Below, in pieces: positions 28,532 through 37,563 of a stretch of DNA of 64,000 nucleotides. The position numbers and the translations under genes were made by a program. Origin of the DNA: Hyphomicrobiales bacterium (GTDB taxonomy: Bacteria > Pseudomonadota > Alphaproteobacteria > Rhizobiales > Beijerinckiaceae). The notes beneath the pieces were generated by a model. That model ran no database searches. It was not told the origin of the DNA and saw only the letters and a program-made list of their open reading frames with translations. Location of the stretch: assembly GCA_028869185.1 (NCBI GenBank), contig JAGWTA010000006.1:1-64000 (forward strand), given 5' to 3'. How positions within the stretch are numbered: position 1 is the stretch's first letter; each line of letters starts with the position of its first letter.

Positions 28532-29817
28532 GCGGCCTGCTCCTGCGGCATGAGATAACCCGTCACGGCGGAACGTTTGTCGAGCCAGCGGCGCGCGACG
28601 CGCAGCACGTCTTCAGCGGTGACTTTTTCGATCCGTTCGGCCCAGCCGGCGACGTCCGCGACCGTTTCGCCGCAGGCAAGCGCCGCGCCATACCAATGGG
28701 CGAGCGATGTCTGGTTATCGCGCGCATAAATGGAATCGGCGATGAGGCGATTGCGCGAGCGGTTCAACTCATTTTCCGAAACAGGCGCCTTGAGGAAATC
28801 GGCGATCACTGCGTCAACTGCGGCGCCAAATTCTTCCAGCGAAACGGATGGGGCCGGCACGCCGTAGACCCACAGCCGCGTCATGTCGACCGAAGGCGTC
28901 ATGTAATAGGCGCCGGCCGCTACAGCGACCTGCCGCTCGTGCACGAGTGTGCGATACAGACGGCTGGTCTGGCCGCCGCCCAGCACATGAGTCATCACTT
29001 CCAGCGCCTCGGCCTCGCCAGCAGGCGCAGTCACGGCGGAAGGCGCGAGATAGCAGCGTTCGAACGCGGGCTGCTCCACCTTTTCATCGGCGAGCGAAAC
29101 GAGACGATGGGCGCGCTGCGGGGGCTCCTGCGGGCGCGTGCGCACAGGCGCGGCGCCGCGGGCGGGAATGGCGCCATAGGTTTCGCGCGCCAATGTCTCG
29201 ACCTCCTGCGGCGTGACGTCGCCAGCGACGATCAGAATGGCGTTTTCGGGCGTATAGAAACGCTGGTAATAAGCGAGCGCATCGGCGCGGTTCAGCGTCT
29301 CGATCTCATGCGCCCAGCCGATGACCGGTTCGCCATAGGGATGATGCTGGAACAGCGCCGCCTGCACGGCTTCCGACAATTCGGCTTGCGGATCGGAATC
29401 GGTGCGCATGCGACGCTCCTCGAGAACGACGTCGCGCTCGGGCGCGACGACTTCGTCGGTCAGAACAAGATTGCGCATGCGGTCGGCCTCGTACTCCATG
29501 CATGTGGCGAGATGCTCGCGCGGCAGGCGCTGGAAATACGACGTGTAATCGTAGGACGTGAAAGCGTTTTCCTGTCCGCCGAGATCGGCAATCAATTGCT
29601 GGAACTGGCCCTTGGGATGTTTGGCGGTGCCCTTGAACATCAGATGTTCGAGAAAATGGGCGATGCCGGATTTCAACGGCGGATCGTCGGCCGAGCCGTT
29701 GCGATACCACACCATGTGGGTGACCACCGGCGCGCGATGGTCGGGAATGACGACGATCTCCATGCCGTTGTCGAGGCGGCTGTGGACGATCTGCGGCGCG
29801 GGATTGTGTTCGGCCAT
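28528..29817 (-). CDS. M16 family zinc peptidase, catalytic subunit
   Basis: A 429-residue zinc peptidase of the mitochondrial-processing-peptidase/PqqL type. The inverted zinc motif HFLEHLMFKGT (about residues 50-60) and the downstream glutamate region (LEERRMRTDS) are present. The start at 29817 (MAEHNPAP) is preceded by GAGAG; an upstream in-frame ATG at 29871 gives an unlikely basic N-terminus. It overlaps the non-catalytic M16 gene by four bases, consistent with a heterodimer. A terminator just upstream separates it from the lspA transcript. Confidence 0.9.
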   Translation of the reverse strand: MAEHNPAPQIVHSRLDNGMEIVVIPDHRAPVVTHMVWYRNGSADDPPLKSGIAHFLEHLMFKGTAKHPKGQFQQLIADLGGQENAFTSYDYTSYFQRLPREHLATCMEYEADRMRNLVLTDEVVAPERDVVLEERRMRTDSDPQAELSEAVQAALFQHHPYGEPVIGWAHEIETLNRADALAYYQRFYTPENAILIVAGDVTPQEVETLARETYGAIPARGAAPVRTRPQEPPQRAHRLVSLADEKVEQPAFERCYLAPSAVTAPAGEAEALEVMTHVLGGGQTSRLYRTLVHERQVAVAAGAYYMTPSVDMTRLWVYGVPAPSVSLEEFGAAVDAVIADFLKAPVSENELNRSRNRLIADSIYARDNQTSLAHWYGAALACGETVADVAGWAERIEKVTAEDVLRVARRWLDKRSAVTGYLMPQEQAA

Positions 29818-29877
29818 AAGGGAATCTCTCGTTTGAGCCGTCAATGTGGGCTCTCGGCGCCGTTTGCGCAACGGCGC

Positions 29878-29902
29878 AAAAAAGGCCGCGCAATGCGCGG
29901 CC
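29878..29902 (-). terminator. Rho-independent terminator after the ileS-lspA transcript
   Basis: On the minus strand GGCCGCGC-ATT-GCGCGGCC is an eight-base perfect stem with a three-base loop followed by six T. It lies 27 bases after the stop codon of the gene at 29929 and upstream of the M16 pair. Confidence 0.85.
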
Positions 29903-29928
29903 TCTGGAATGCCCGGGAAGCCCCGCGC

Positions 29929-30600
29929 TTATTGGTCGGGATTGTTGCGCTTGGCTTCATCCCGATAATATTGGCGCGGATCGCCGTAATCGATCTTTTC
30001 GCGCGGGCGGCTGGATGTCGCTTTGACCACGGCGGTGGCGCGGCGATAGCCGGCCGGCGGCTCGGTCAGAAATTCGCGCTTGGGCTCGTAGCCCGGCGTC
30101 ACCGTGTCGCTCGGAGCCGAATCGCCGTTCAGCGAGAAAACGCGGCGCAGCTTGTCGATCGGCGTCGGAGCCGAGCAATCGCCCGCGCCGAGATTTTTCG
30201 ACTCGCACAGTTCCTGACCGCCGCCGCTCTGCGGGTTGCGCCCGGCCTGCAATTCGTAAGGCGAGAGAACCGGATTCTTGTTCAGCTCGATGCGGCGGGG
30301 CTGGCGCGATTCAGCCAGCGCATTGCGGCGGCGCTGCACATCCGGGTCGACCGGCCAGTTGCCCGCGCGATGCGCCGCGACGGGCGTCGGCAGATTGTTG
30401 GATTTTGGCACGACCAGTTTCGGACGTTCGCGGAAATCGATGTCCGCGCTTTTGTTGTCGTCCGATCCGATGCCGACGAAGCCGAGAAGCGGCGCGAATG
30501 TGGAAGGCCGATCGTCGAAAGCGCGCGCCGGAGCAGCAAGGGCCAGCGCGCCCATGGCGGCGGCGGCGAGCGCGCGAAGGCGGAAAGCGTCAATCATCAT
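29929..30600 (-). CDS. Exported protein of unknown function (downstream of lspA)
   Basis: A 223-residue protein with a signal peptide (MMIDAFRLRALAAAAMGALALAAPARA). The mature part is hydrophilic and Pro/Arg/Asn-rich, with little predicted structure. It contains DIDFRERPKLVVPKSNNLPTP (positions about 53-73) and a single Cys pair region (ELCESKNLGAGDC). I do not name a family; similar proteins are often found between lspA and M16 peptidase genes in this order. The start is placed at the ATG preceded by AGAGG with six bases spacing. It is 31 bases downstream of lspA. Confidence 0.75.
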   Translation of the reverse strand: MMIDAFRLRALAAAAMGALALAAPARAFDDRPSTFAPLLGFVGIGSDDNKSADIDFRERPKLVVPKSNNLPTPVAAHRAGNWPVDPDVQRRRNALAESRQPRRIELNKNPVLSPYELQAGRNPQSGGGQELCESKNLGAGDCSAPTPIDKLRRVFSLNGDSAPSDTVTPGYEPKREFLTEPPAGYRRATAVVKATSSRPREKIDYGDPRQYYRDEAKRNNPDQ

Positions 30601-30631
30601 ACCGAACCTCTTCGGGCCAATGTAAGCAGAC

Positions 30632-31147
30632 CTACCCTGCCGATACAGCGCCATCGCGGCCATTTGGAGGCGCCGGGCTGGCGGGGAAGGCGGACTCATA
30701 AAGCAGAAGCGCGACCCCGGCAACGATCGCCACGTCCGCCACATTGAAGACGTAATTCGCCAGCGGCCCGACCGGCAGATCCGTGTGGAGGAAGAAGAAA
30801 TCGGCAACCGCCCCAAAGCGGAACCGATCCAGCGCATTGCCCAGCGCCCCGCCGATGATCAACCCGAGCGCCGCGCCCGTCAGCCGGTCAGGCGTGCGCC
30901 AGAGCCAGACGCCCAGAACGGCGACAGCCAGACCGGCGACAGCCAGCAGGCCATATCGCCCCATAAAGGGCAGCAGCGAATAGGACACGCCGGGATTCCA
31001 GGCCATGACCACATCGAGAAACGGCGCAAGGCGGATCGGCTGGCGCGAAGCGATGTCGAAGACCGCAATCATCCAGTGCTTGGACGCCTGATCGAGCGCG
31101 AAGGCCGCCGCCGCCAGAACAAGCCCCAGCGCGAGCGGGCGCCTCAC
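30632..31147 (-). CDS. lspA: Lipoprotein signal peptidase (signal peptidase II)
   Basis: LspA (171 aa) removes the signal peptide of prolipoproteins in the inner membrane. Four hydrophobic helices are visible, and the two catalytic aspartates lie in [16 protein letters not shown] and VFNVADVAI. The start is a GTG at 31147 that overlaps the ileS stop by four bases; this gives the usual length and a typical N-terminus ([22 protein letters not shown], residues 2-23). Confidence 0.92.
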   Translation of the reverse strand: MRRPLALGLVLAAAAFALDQASKHWMIAVFDIASRQPIRLAPFLDVVMAWNPGVSYSLLPFMGRYGLLAVAGLAVAVLGVWLWRTPDRLTGAALGLIIGGALGNALDRFRFGAVADFFFLHTDLPVGPLANYVFNVADVAIVAGVALLLYESAFPASPAPPNGRDGAVSAG

Positions 31148-34100
31148 GGCAGCCGCCCGAGCGCCTGCAATTCGCGCAAGGCCGCCGCATCGCGCGGCGT
31201 CACGTCCGGAAACTGCGGATCGGAGCCGACAGCGACCGAGATTTTCCACGAGCGCGCGCATTTGCGCCCCTGCGCCCGCTGCGGGACGACAGCGACGCCC
31301 GCGACCTCCGGTAGACGGAACGCGTCCGCAGGGCCCTCGCCCGTGCGCAATTCGACGCCCGACGTGATGCAGATTTCCGCCAAATCGATTCCCGCGACCG
31401 CTGCAGCGAGATCGGCGTCCGCGATGTAAACCAAGGGCGCGGCCTCCAGCGAGGAGCCGATCTTCTTGTTGGCGCGTTCGATCTCCAGCGCGCCCGTCAC
31501 GACCGCGCGCACGCGGCGAATCTTGCGCCACCGTTCGGCCAGCGCCTCGTCGCGCCCGGGCGCCAGATCGTCGCGGAAGGTTTCAAGATGCACCGAAGCG
31601 CTCTGCGGGCGGAAATAGGACCAGGCTTCGTCCGCCGTAAAGGACAGGATCGGGGCCAGCCATTTCAACGTGGCGTCGCAGATCATGTCGATGACGCTCA
31701 GCGTCGACTTGCGCAAATGCGAGGACGGCGCCTCGCAATAAAGCGCGTCCTTGCGGATGTCGAAATAGAAGGCCGAGCAATCGCCCGACAGGAAAGGCGT
31801 GACGAGCGCGATGACGCGCGCGTAATCGAATTCGGCGAAAGCCGCGCGCACGCCCGCATCGACTTCGGCGAGACGATGCAGCATATAGCGCTCGAGCGAT
31901 GGCGCAGTCTTCAGATCGACGCGATCGCCTTGCGAAAAATGCGCGAGCGCGCCGAGCATCCAGCGGATTGTGTTGCGCAGCTTGCGGTAATTGTCGGTCA
32001 CGCCCTTGAGGATGTCGGGCCCGATGCGCTGGTCGTCGGAATAATCGACGCTCGCCGTCCACAGGCGCAGAATGTCGGCGCCGCTTTCGGCGATCACCTT
32101 TTGCGGCACGACCGTGTTGCCGAGCGACTTCGACATTTTGCGGCCCTGCTCGTCGAGCGTGAAGCCATGCGTCAGCACGCGGTCGTAGGGCGCGCGCCCG
32201 CGCGTGCCGCAGCTTTCGAGCAGCGAGGAATGAAACCAGCCGCGATGCTGGTCAGAGCCTTCCAGATACATGATCTCGTCGCGCCCGCCGTCGCGGATGC
32301 GATGGACGCCGGCAAGGCCCGGGAAATGTTTTGCGTCTTCCAGAACGAAAGCGTGCGTGGAGCCCGAGTCGAACCACACGTCGAGCACGTCGTCGATCTT
32401 GTCGTAATCGTCCGGATTGTAGTCGGGCGCCAGAAAGCGCGCTTTCGCGCCGTCGGCGAACCAGGCATCGGCGCCTTCGCTTTCGAACGCGTCGGCGATG
32501 CGCTGGTTGACGCGCGCGTCGACAAGCGGGGCATGCTCGCCCTTCTTCACGAACACGGCGATCGGCACGCCCCAGGCGCGCTGGCGCGACATCACCCAGT
32601 CGGGCTTGGCGGCGATCATGCCGGTGATGCGGTTCTGGCCGGACGCCGGCGTCCAGATGACGCGCGCGATCTCCTCCAGCGCGACGGCGCGCAGCGAGGG
32701 TTTGTGCGCGCCAGAGACGTCGAAACCCTTGTCCATCGCCACGAACCATTGCGGCGTGTTGCGGAAGATGACGGGCTTTTTCGAGCGCCAGGAATGCGGA
32801 TATTGATGCTTCAGCCGCCCGCGCGCGATCAGCGCATGCGCCTCGATCAAGGCCTTGATGACGGCCTCGTTGGCGTCGCCCTTCTCGCCCTTTTCGGTGA
32901 GCACGCGCTTGCCTTCAAAGCCGGGGGCTTCGCGCGTGTAAACGCTGTCTTCGTCGACCGTGTAAGGAATGCGCGTGTCGATGCCGCGCGCCTGCAAATC
33001 GCGGGTCGAGGCCATCCAGATGTCGAAATCCTCGCGGCCGTGACTCGGCGCGGTGTGCACGAAGCCCGTGCCGGTATCGTCGGTGACGTGATCGCCGTCG
33101 AGAAGCGGCACATCGAAATTATAGCCGCTTGCGAGACCGGCGAGCGGATGGGCGCAGATCGCGTCAAGCAACGTTGCGCTTTCGACCTCGCCCAACCGTT
33201 CGTAGGAATCAACCTTAGCCGCTTTAAATACGTCTTTAGCCAAGCGATCCGCCAAAATGTACGTTGCACCAATCTTCGCCCAATTTTGCTCGGGCGATTT
33301 CATGACACGGTAGAGACCGTAATTGATCCGAGATGAAAAAGAGATCGCGCGATTGCCCGGAAGCGTCCAAGGGGTGGTGGTCCAGATAACAACACTCGCG
33401 CTCTGCAACGCTGCTGCGAAATGGGCGTTTGCGGCCGCGATTGGGCCCGGCTTGTGTTCCGCTGTTTGAATGGCGTTCTTCACCGGAAACGCCACCCAAA
33501 CCATGTCGCTGACATGGTCCTCGTATTCCACTTCCGCTTCGGCCAGCGCCGTCTTTTCGACCACGCTCCACATGACAGGCTTGGAGCCGCGATAGAGCAA
33601 GCCGTTCGCCGCGAATTTCATGATCTCGCGCGCGATCTGCGCTTCGGCGGGATAGGTCATCGTCAGATAGGGATGCGCCCAGTCGCCGATCACGCCGAGC
33701 CGCTTGAATTCCTCGCGCTGCACATTCACCCAATGCTCGGCGTAGGCGCGGCACTCGCGGCGAAATTCGATCATCGCGGCCGGATGGGCGAGGTCGGGCT
33801 TCTTCTTGCCCTTGGAGCGGTAGTTTTCTTCCTCGATCTTCCATTCGATCGGCAGGCCGTGGCAGTCCCAGCCCGGCACGTAATTGGAATCCTTGCCCAG
33901 CATCTGCTGCGAGCGCGTGACGAGGTCTTTCAGGATTTTGTTGAGCGCATGGCCGATGTGGATATTGCCGTTGGCGTAGGGCGGCCCGTCGTGCAGCACG
34001 AATTTCGGCCGGCCCGCGCTCTGGCGGCGCAACTGCCCGTAAAGGTCGATGGCGTTCCAGCGCGCCAGAATCTCCGGCTCCAGCTTCGGCAGGCCGGCGC

Positions 34101-34197
34101 GCATGGGAAAATCGGTCTTCGGCAGGAAGAGCGTCTGCGAATAATCGGGGCCCGATTTATCGGCCTTTTGCGGGGTTGCGTGCTTCTGGTCTTGCAT
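31144..34197 (-). CDS. ileS: Isoleucyl-tRNA synthetase
   Basis: A class I aminoacyl-tRNA synthetase (1017 aa) charging tRNA-Ile. The HIGH motif is in [12 protein letters not shown], the KMSKS motif in [12 protein letters not shown], and a CP1 editing domain lies between them. The last 60 residues align with the C-terminal zinc-binding region, but the cysteine pairs are degenerate: KCARSWK has only one Cys of the usual CxxC, and the second pair is replaced by VTPRDA. It is followed directly by lspA, a very common pairing. Confidence 0.97.
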   Translation of the reverse strand: MQDQKHATPQKADKSGPDYSQTLFLPKTDFPMRAGLPKLEPEILARWNAIDLYGQLRRQSAGRPKFVLHDGPPYANGNIHIGHALNKILKDLVTRSQQMLGKDSNYVPGWDCHGLPIEWKIEEENYRSKGKKKPDLAHPAAMIEFRRECRAYAEHWVNVQREEFKRLGVIGDWAHPYLTMTYPAEAQIAREIMKFAANGLLYRGSKPVMWSVVEKTALAEAEVEYEDHVSDMVWVAFPVKNAIQTAEHKPGPIAAANAHFAAALQSASVVIWTTTPWTLPGNRAISFSSRINYGLYRVMKSPEQNWAKIGATYILADRLAKDVFKAAKVDSYERLGEVESATLLDAICAHPLAGLASGYNFDVPLLDGDHVTDDTGTGFVHTAPSHGREDFDIWMASTRDLQARGIDTRIPYTVDEDSVYTREAPGFEGKRVLTEKGEKGDANEAVIKALIEAHALIARGRLKHQYPHSWRSKKPVIFRNTPQWFVAMDKGFDVSGAHKPSLRAVALEEIARVIWTPASGQNRITGMIAAKPDWVMSRQRAWGVPIAVFVKKGEHAPLVDARVNQRIADAFESEGADAWFADGAKARFLAPDYNPDDYDKIDDVLDVWFDSGSTHAFVLEDAKHFPGLAGVHRIRDGGRDEIMYLEGSDQHRGWFHSSLLESCGTRGRAPYDRVLTHGFTLDEQGRKMSKSLGNTVVPQKVIAESGADILRLWTASVDYSDDQRIGPDILKGVTDNYRKLRNTIRWMLGALAHFSQGDRVDLKTAPSLERYMLHRLAEVDAGVRAAFAEFDYARVIALVTPFLSGDCSAFYFDIRKDALYCEAPSSHLRKSTLSVIDMICDATLKWLAPILSFTADEAWSYFRPQSASVHLETFRDDLAPGRDEALAERWRKIRRVRAVVTGALEIERANKKIGSSLEAAPLVYIADADLAAAVAGIDLAEICITSGVELRTGEGPADAFRLPEVAGVAVVPQRAQGRKCARSWKISVAVGSDPQFPDVTPRDAAALRELQALGRLP

Positions 34198-34256
34198 GGC
34201 GCCGCTTATAGCGGCGGGGCGCCGCCCCGCAAACCGAAAACGGCGCCCCGGATGGA

Positions 34257-34520
34257 TCAGAGTTTCTGCTGGCCGGGATATTGCTGGCCAGGCTGGACGG
34301 GCTGCACGTTCTGTTGCTGTTGCAGCGCCTTTTCCTTGGCGCGATGGCGCCCATAGATGCAGCCAGCCGCCGCACCGGCAACGCCGTGGCCGACCATATG
34401 CCCGGCGACGCCGCCGACGATGGCGCCCTTGATGCAGCCCTTGGCGGCAGCCTCGCCTGTCGTCAGCACGGGGACGGCGAGAAACGGAACCAGCGCGAAC
34501 GCAAGCAGTCGGGTTTTCAT
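34257..34520 (-). CDS. Small exported glycine-rich protein
   Basis: An 87-residue protein with a signal peptide ([26 protein letters not shown]), a short glycine-zipper-like hydrophobic core ([21 protein letters not shown]) and a Gln/Pro-rich tail ([18 protein letters not shown]). It resembles the glycine-zipper outer-membrane-associated proteins common in alphaproteobacteria, but this is a general resemblance. It lies 60 bases upstream of ileS on the same strand and is divergent from the toxin-antitoxin module. Confidence 0.75.
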   Translation of the reverse strand: MKTRLLAFALVPFLAVPVLTTGEAAAKGCIKGAIVGGVAGHMVGHGVAGAAAGCIYGRHRAKEKALQQQQNVQPVQPGQQYPGQQKL

Positions 34521-34614
34521 GGGCACGCCTCCAGATGGCGGGACTGGTGAACCGCCGCCCGCCGCAGCGCCCGGAATGTTGGGCGGCGACGCCGGCTTGT
34601 GAAGAGGAGGCAGG

Positions 34615-34660
34615 TTGAATTTTTTAACGACCTTCGCCATATTGTCGAAAATATAGACAA
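34615..34660 (+). promoter_or_regulatory. Promoter and overlapping palindromic operator of the Xre-RES module
   Basis: TTGAAT (34615-34620), 17 bases, then CATATT (34638-34643) make a plausible promoter in an AT-rich patch. Overlapping the -10 and the likely start point is an inverted repeat, TTGTC (34642-34646), nine bases, GACAA (34656-34660). Antitoxins of this class are expected to bind their own promoter, so this palindrome is the natural autoregulatory operator. The repeat is seen directly; its use is inferred. Confidence 0.55.
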
Positions 34661-34676
34661 AGTGGCGGAGGCGATC

Positions 34677-35102
34677 TTGCCCAGTTCCAGAACCAGCGCG
34701 GCCCAGCTCGCCAGCCTGCCGCAGCTCATAAGCGCGGCGGAAGCTGCAGCCCTGGGCGGAACCGCGCTGCATGTTTGGCCGGCCGAAATGCGCCGCCTGC
34801 TCAGCCCGCATTACAGCGCCGAGGAAATCGAGGCCGTGGTCGTGCCGGCTCGCACGTTGCAGCGGCGTCTGGCGCGCGGCGAGAAGCTGACGGCCGAAGA
34901 GAGCGACCGCGCCGTGCGCCTTGCGCGCATCGCCGACCATGCCGAGCGCGTGTTCGGCGCACAGGAAAAGGCCGGGCGCTGGCTGCGCCGGCCAAACGCC
35001 GGTTTCGACGGGGCGCCGCCTTTCGCGCTGTTGCGCAGCGAAACGGGCGCGCGCAAGGTGGAAGAAGCGCTGCTGCGCATCGATCACGGCATTTTCGCCT
35101 GA
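34677..35102 (+). CDS. Xre/MbcA/ParS-type antitoxin of a RES toxin
   Basis: A 141-residue antitoxin with the C-terminal Xre/MbcA/ParS toxin-binding domain: VVPARTLQRRLARGEKLTAEE (about residues 62-82), SDRAVRLARIADHAERVFG and the ending VEEALLRIDHGIFA, where the final residues normally plug the RES active site. The N-terminal part should be the DNA-binding helix-turn-helix. I chose the TTG at 34677 because GGAGG (34667-34671) stands five bases before it and the length matches the family. In-frame GTG codons at 34599 and 34662 would put the promoter palindrome inside the gene. The toxin starts three bases after its stop. Confidence 0.85.
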   Translation: MPSSRTSAAQLASLPQLISAAEAAALGGTALHVWPAEMRRLLSPHYSAEEIEAVVVPARTLQRRLARGEKLTAEESDRAVRLARIADHAERVFGAQEKAGRWLRRPNAGFDGAPPFALLRSETGARKVEEALLRIDHGIFA

Positions 35103-35105
35103 ACG

Positions 35106-35546
35106 ATGCGGGTCTGGCGCATTTCAAACCACGCCGATCTCTCCGGCCTCGGCGGCACGCTTGTGTCCGGGCGCTGGCATCATGCCGGGCGGCCCATTCT
35201 CTACACAGCCGAACATCCGGCCGCCGCCATGCTGGAAATGCTCGCGCATATGGATCGCGCCGACATTCCCGACAATTACCAATTGCTCGCCATTGACATC
35301 GACGAGCCTTTCGCGCGCGAGGAGCTCAAGCGCGACGCGCTGACGAGCGACTGGCGCGATACGCCCGCCGTAACGCGCGGCGTCGGCGACGCATGGCTGC
35401 GCAGCAACGCCAGCCTCGCCTTGCGGGTTCCCTCGGCGCTTGCGCCGCAATCGTGGAACTATCTCATCAATCCGCGTCATGCCGATATGGCGCGGGCGCG
35501 TATCGCGCAGATCGAAAAAGCCGCTATAGACCAGCGGCTGCGGTGA
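35106..35546 (+). CDS. RES family NAD+-degrading toxin
   Basis: A 146-residue RES-domain toxin. Characterised members split NAD+ (hydrolysis or phosphorolysis) and stop growth. Visible features are the N-terminal Arg in VWRISNHADLSGLGG, the second Arg in SGRWHHAGRPILYTAEHPAAAMLE with the conserved Tyr and Glu, and the C-terminal Ser/Asn region PQSWNYLINPRHAD. It is preceded by its antitoxin gene. Its last 23 bases overlap the 3' end of the convergent ribF gene. The gene looks intact. Confidence 0.88.
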   Translation: MRVWRISNHADLSGLGGTLVSGRWHHAGRPILYTAEHPAAAMLEMLAHMDRADIPDNYQLLAIDIDEPFAREELKRDALTSDWRDTPAVTRGVGDAWLRSNASLALRVPSALAPQSWNYLINPRHADMARARIAQIEKAAIDQRLR

Positions 35547-36504
35547 TCGCGCGGGCTTTGGCGACGTCTTCGCGCATCTGCGCCACAAGCGCCTCGACGG
35601 ATGCAAATTTTTCTTCCGGCCGCAAAAAGTCGAGGAAAGCGACTTCGACCGTCTTGCCGTAGAGATCGCCGTCGAAATCGAAAACATAGACTTCCAGCAA
35701 CGGCGCGCCATTGTCGAAGGTCGGGCGCCGTCCGAAATTGGCGGCGCCGCCCAGGATCTTTTCCGTCGAGGACTTGCCGTCCACGGTCAGCGAGACGGCG
35801 TAAATGCCGTGGCGCAAACGGCAGGAAGGATCGAGCGCGATATTTGCCGTCGGAAAGCCGATGGTGCGCCCGAGTTTCTGGCCGTGGACGACGACGCCTT
35901 CGACAAACCAGGGATGGCCGAGCAGCCGCGCCGCCAGCGCAACATCGCCCTGTTCCAGCGCCTGGCGCACCGCTGTGGAGGAAACGGCGTCGAGCGAGCC
36001 TTCGGCGTCCTGCGCGATGCGCGGCACGATCTCGACGGCGAAGCCGTAGCGGCGCCCCGCCTCCTCCAGAAATTGCGGCGTGCCCTGACGCCTGGCGCCG
36101 AAATGAAAATCATAGCCCGCGACAGCCGCCTTCACGCCGAGGCGCCGCACCAGCACGTCGGCGACGAATTGCTCCGCCGACAGGCCGGCAAGCGCAGCGT
36201 CGAATGTCAGAACGATCATGCCATCGAGGCCGAGCCGCTCGAGAAAAGCGGCCTTGGCCTCCCGCCCCGTCAGCCGGAACATGACGCTGCGGCCTGCGAA
36301 AAAGTCGGCGGGGTGCGGCTCGAATGTCAGAACGGCGCAGGGCGCGCCCAGTTTCTCAGCCAGAGCCTGGGCGCGTTCGATCACGCCGCGATGCCCGCGA
36401 TGCAGGCCATCAAAATTGCCAATGGCCACGACCGCGCCGGCCAGCCCGGGCGGCGGCGCGGCCGGATCGACCGCCTCGATGAAGCGACGGGACGCCGACG
36501 GCAT
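35524..36504 (-). CDS. ribF: Bifunctional riboflavin kinase/FAD synthetase
   Basis: RibF (326 aa) converts riboflavin to FMN and then FAD. The N-terminal nucleotidyltransferase has GNFDGLHRGH (about residues 28-37) and the C-terminal kinase has GRTIGFPTANI and the NFGRRPTF segment. The start is at MPSASRRF, nine bases after the stop of the MaoC gene; upstream in-frame starts would run into that gene. Its 3' end overlaps the RES toxin gene on the other strand. Confidence 0.95.
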   Translation of the reverse strand: MPSASRRFIEAVDPAAPPPGLAGAVVAIGNFDGLHRGHRGVIERAQALAEKLGAPCAVLTFEPHPADFFAGRSVMFRLTGREAKAAFLERLGLDGMIVLTFDAALAGLSAEQFVADVLVRRLGVKAAVAGYDFHFGARRQGTPQFLEEAGRRYGFAVEIVPRIAQDAEGSLDAVSSTAVRQALEQGDVALAARLLGHPWFVEGVVVHGQKLGRTIGFPTANIALDPSCRLRHGIYAVSLTVDGKSSTEKILGGAANFGRRPTFDNGAPLLEVYVFDFDGDLYGKTVEVAFLDFLRPEEKFASVEALVAQMREDVAKARAITAAAGL

Positions 36505-36512
36505 GAAGCGAA

Positions 36513-36977
36513 TCAGGCCTTGGCCGGCGCGGCGGGGCGCGGCGTCCTGTGCTTGGACGGCACCATCACCAGCGCCTCGCCGTCGAGGACCACCTTGCCG
36601 TCGACGAGACATTCGCAATGCAGACGCGCGCGGCGGCCCTGTTCGATCAGCTCGGCGACCTCGACCACGACATTGATGACGTCGCCGATCTTGACGGGAC
36701 CGCGAAAATTCAGGGTCTGCGAAATATAGACCGCGCCAGGGCCCGGCAAATACATGCCGATCACCGTCGAAATCAGGCTCGCCGTGTAAAGACCATGCAC
36801 AATACGCTCGCCGAAGCGGGTCTTGCGGGCGAAATGGTCGGAAAGATGGACCGGATTGCGGTCTCCGGACAGGTCCGCAAAGGCGATGACGTCGTCGTCC
36901 ATCACGGCTTTCATCAGCGTCTCGCGCTGACCCAGCGTCAAATCTTCAAAATAATGCGTCTTGAAAGGTTCGGACAT
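36513..36977 (-). CDS. MaoC-like hydratase
   Basis: A 154-residue hot-dog-fold protein of the MaoC/(R)-specific enoyl-CoA hydratase group. The active-site motif is seen in FADLSGDRNPVHLSD (Asp and His of the hydratase pair) followed by GERIVHGLYTASLIS. The substrate cannot be told from sequence; acyl-CoA chain hydration is expected. It is nine bases upstream of ribF and probably cotranscribed, though no functional link is obvious. Confidence 0.9.
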   Translation of the reverse strand: MSEPFKTHYFEDLTLGQRETLMKAVMDDDVIAFADLSGDRNPVHLSDHFARKTRFGERIVHGLYTASLISTVIGMYLPGPGAVYISQTLNFRGPVKIGDVINVVVEVAELIEQGRRARLHCECLVDGKVVLDGEALVMVPSKHRTPRPAAPAKA

Positions 36978-37164
36978 GGACTAAGGCTCCGCAGGACGCC
37001 CCTCTCTAGCAGACCCGGCGCCGGCGATACAAAGTTTTAAGTCTGTTGCCGCTGCGGCTTCGTCTGTTAACCCAAATACAACGCGCGGGGGCTAGAAATT
37101 GGGGTATTGCAGCGACGGGCCTGCTCCAAGGGGGAGCGCGGGCCGGTCGCCCTGGAGAGCGATT

Positions 37165-37557
37165 ATGCCGCATGGTTTCGACATGCCGATCCTCGTCGTC
37201 GACGATTATCCGACGATGATCCGCATTTTGAGCAATCTTCTGAAGCAGATTGGCTACACGAATATCGAAGAGGCGGCCAACGGCGCGGAAGCCTACGAGA
37301 AGGCGCAGGCCAAGGAGTATGGCCTGGTTATCTCCGACTGGAACATGCATCCGATGACGGGCTACGAATTGCTGCAGAAGCTGCGCGCCGATCCGCGCAC
37401 ACAGGCGACGCCCTTCATCATGGTGACGGCCGAGTCCAAGACCGACAACGTCATCGCCGCCCGCAAGGCCGGCGTGTCGGGCTATATCGTCAAACCCTTC
37501 AATGCGCAGACGCTGAAAGCGAAGATCGACGCGGTGTTTGCGGCGCGCGCAGCGTAG
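37165..37557 (+). CDS. Single-domain response regulator (CheY-like)
   Basis: A 130-residue stand-alone receiver domain. The acidic pocket is D13-D14 (VVDDYPTM), the phosphoacceptor is D58 (VISDWNM), the switch Thr is T88 (MVTAES) and the conserved Lys is K110 in YIVKPF. No output domain is attached, so it must act by protein contact, as CheY or DivK do. The start at 37165 follows GGAGAG. No histidine kinase is nearby. A small membrane protein gene starts six bases after its stop codon. Confidence 0.92.
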   Translation: MPHGFDMPILVVDDYPTMIRILSNLLKQIGYTNIEEAANGAEAYEKAQAKEYGLVISDWNMHPMTGYELLQKLRADPRTQATPFIMVTAESKTDNVIAARKAGVSGYIVKPFNAQTLKAKIDAVFAARAA

Positions 37558-37563
37558 GGCGTC

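Noticed and set aside
28696-30747. A 683-codon plus-strand open frame opposite the M16 gene and the lspA-distal orphan
   Set aside because: It spans two real minus-strand genes and a terminator, which a real gene would not.
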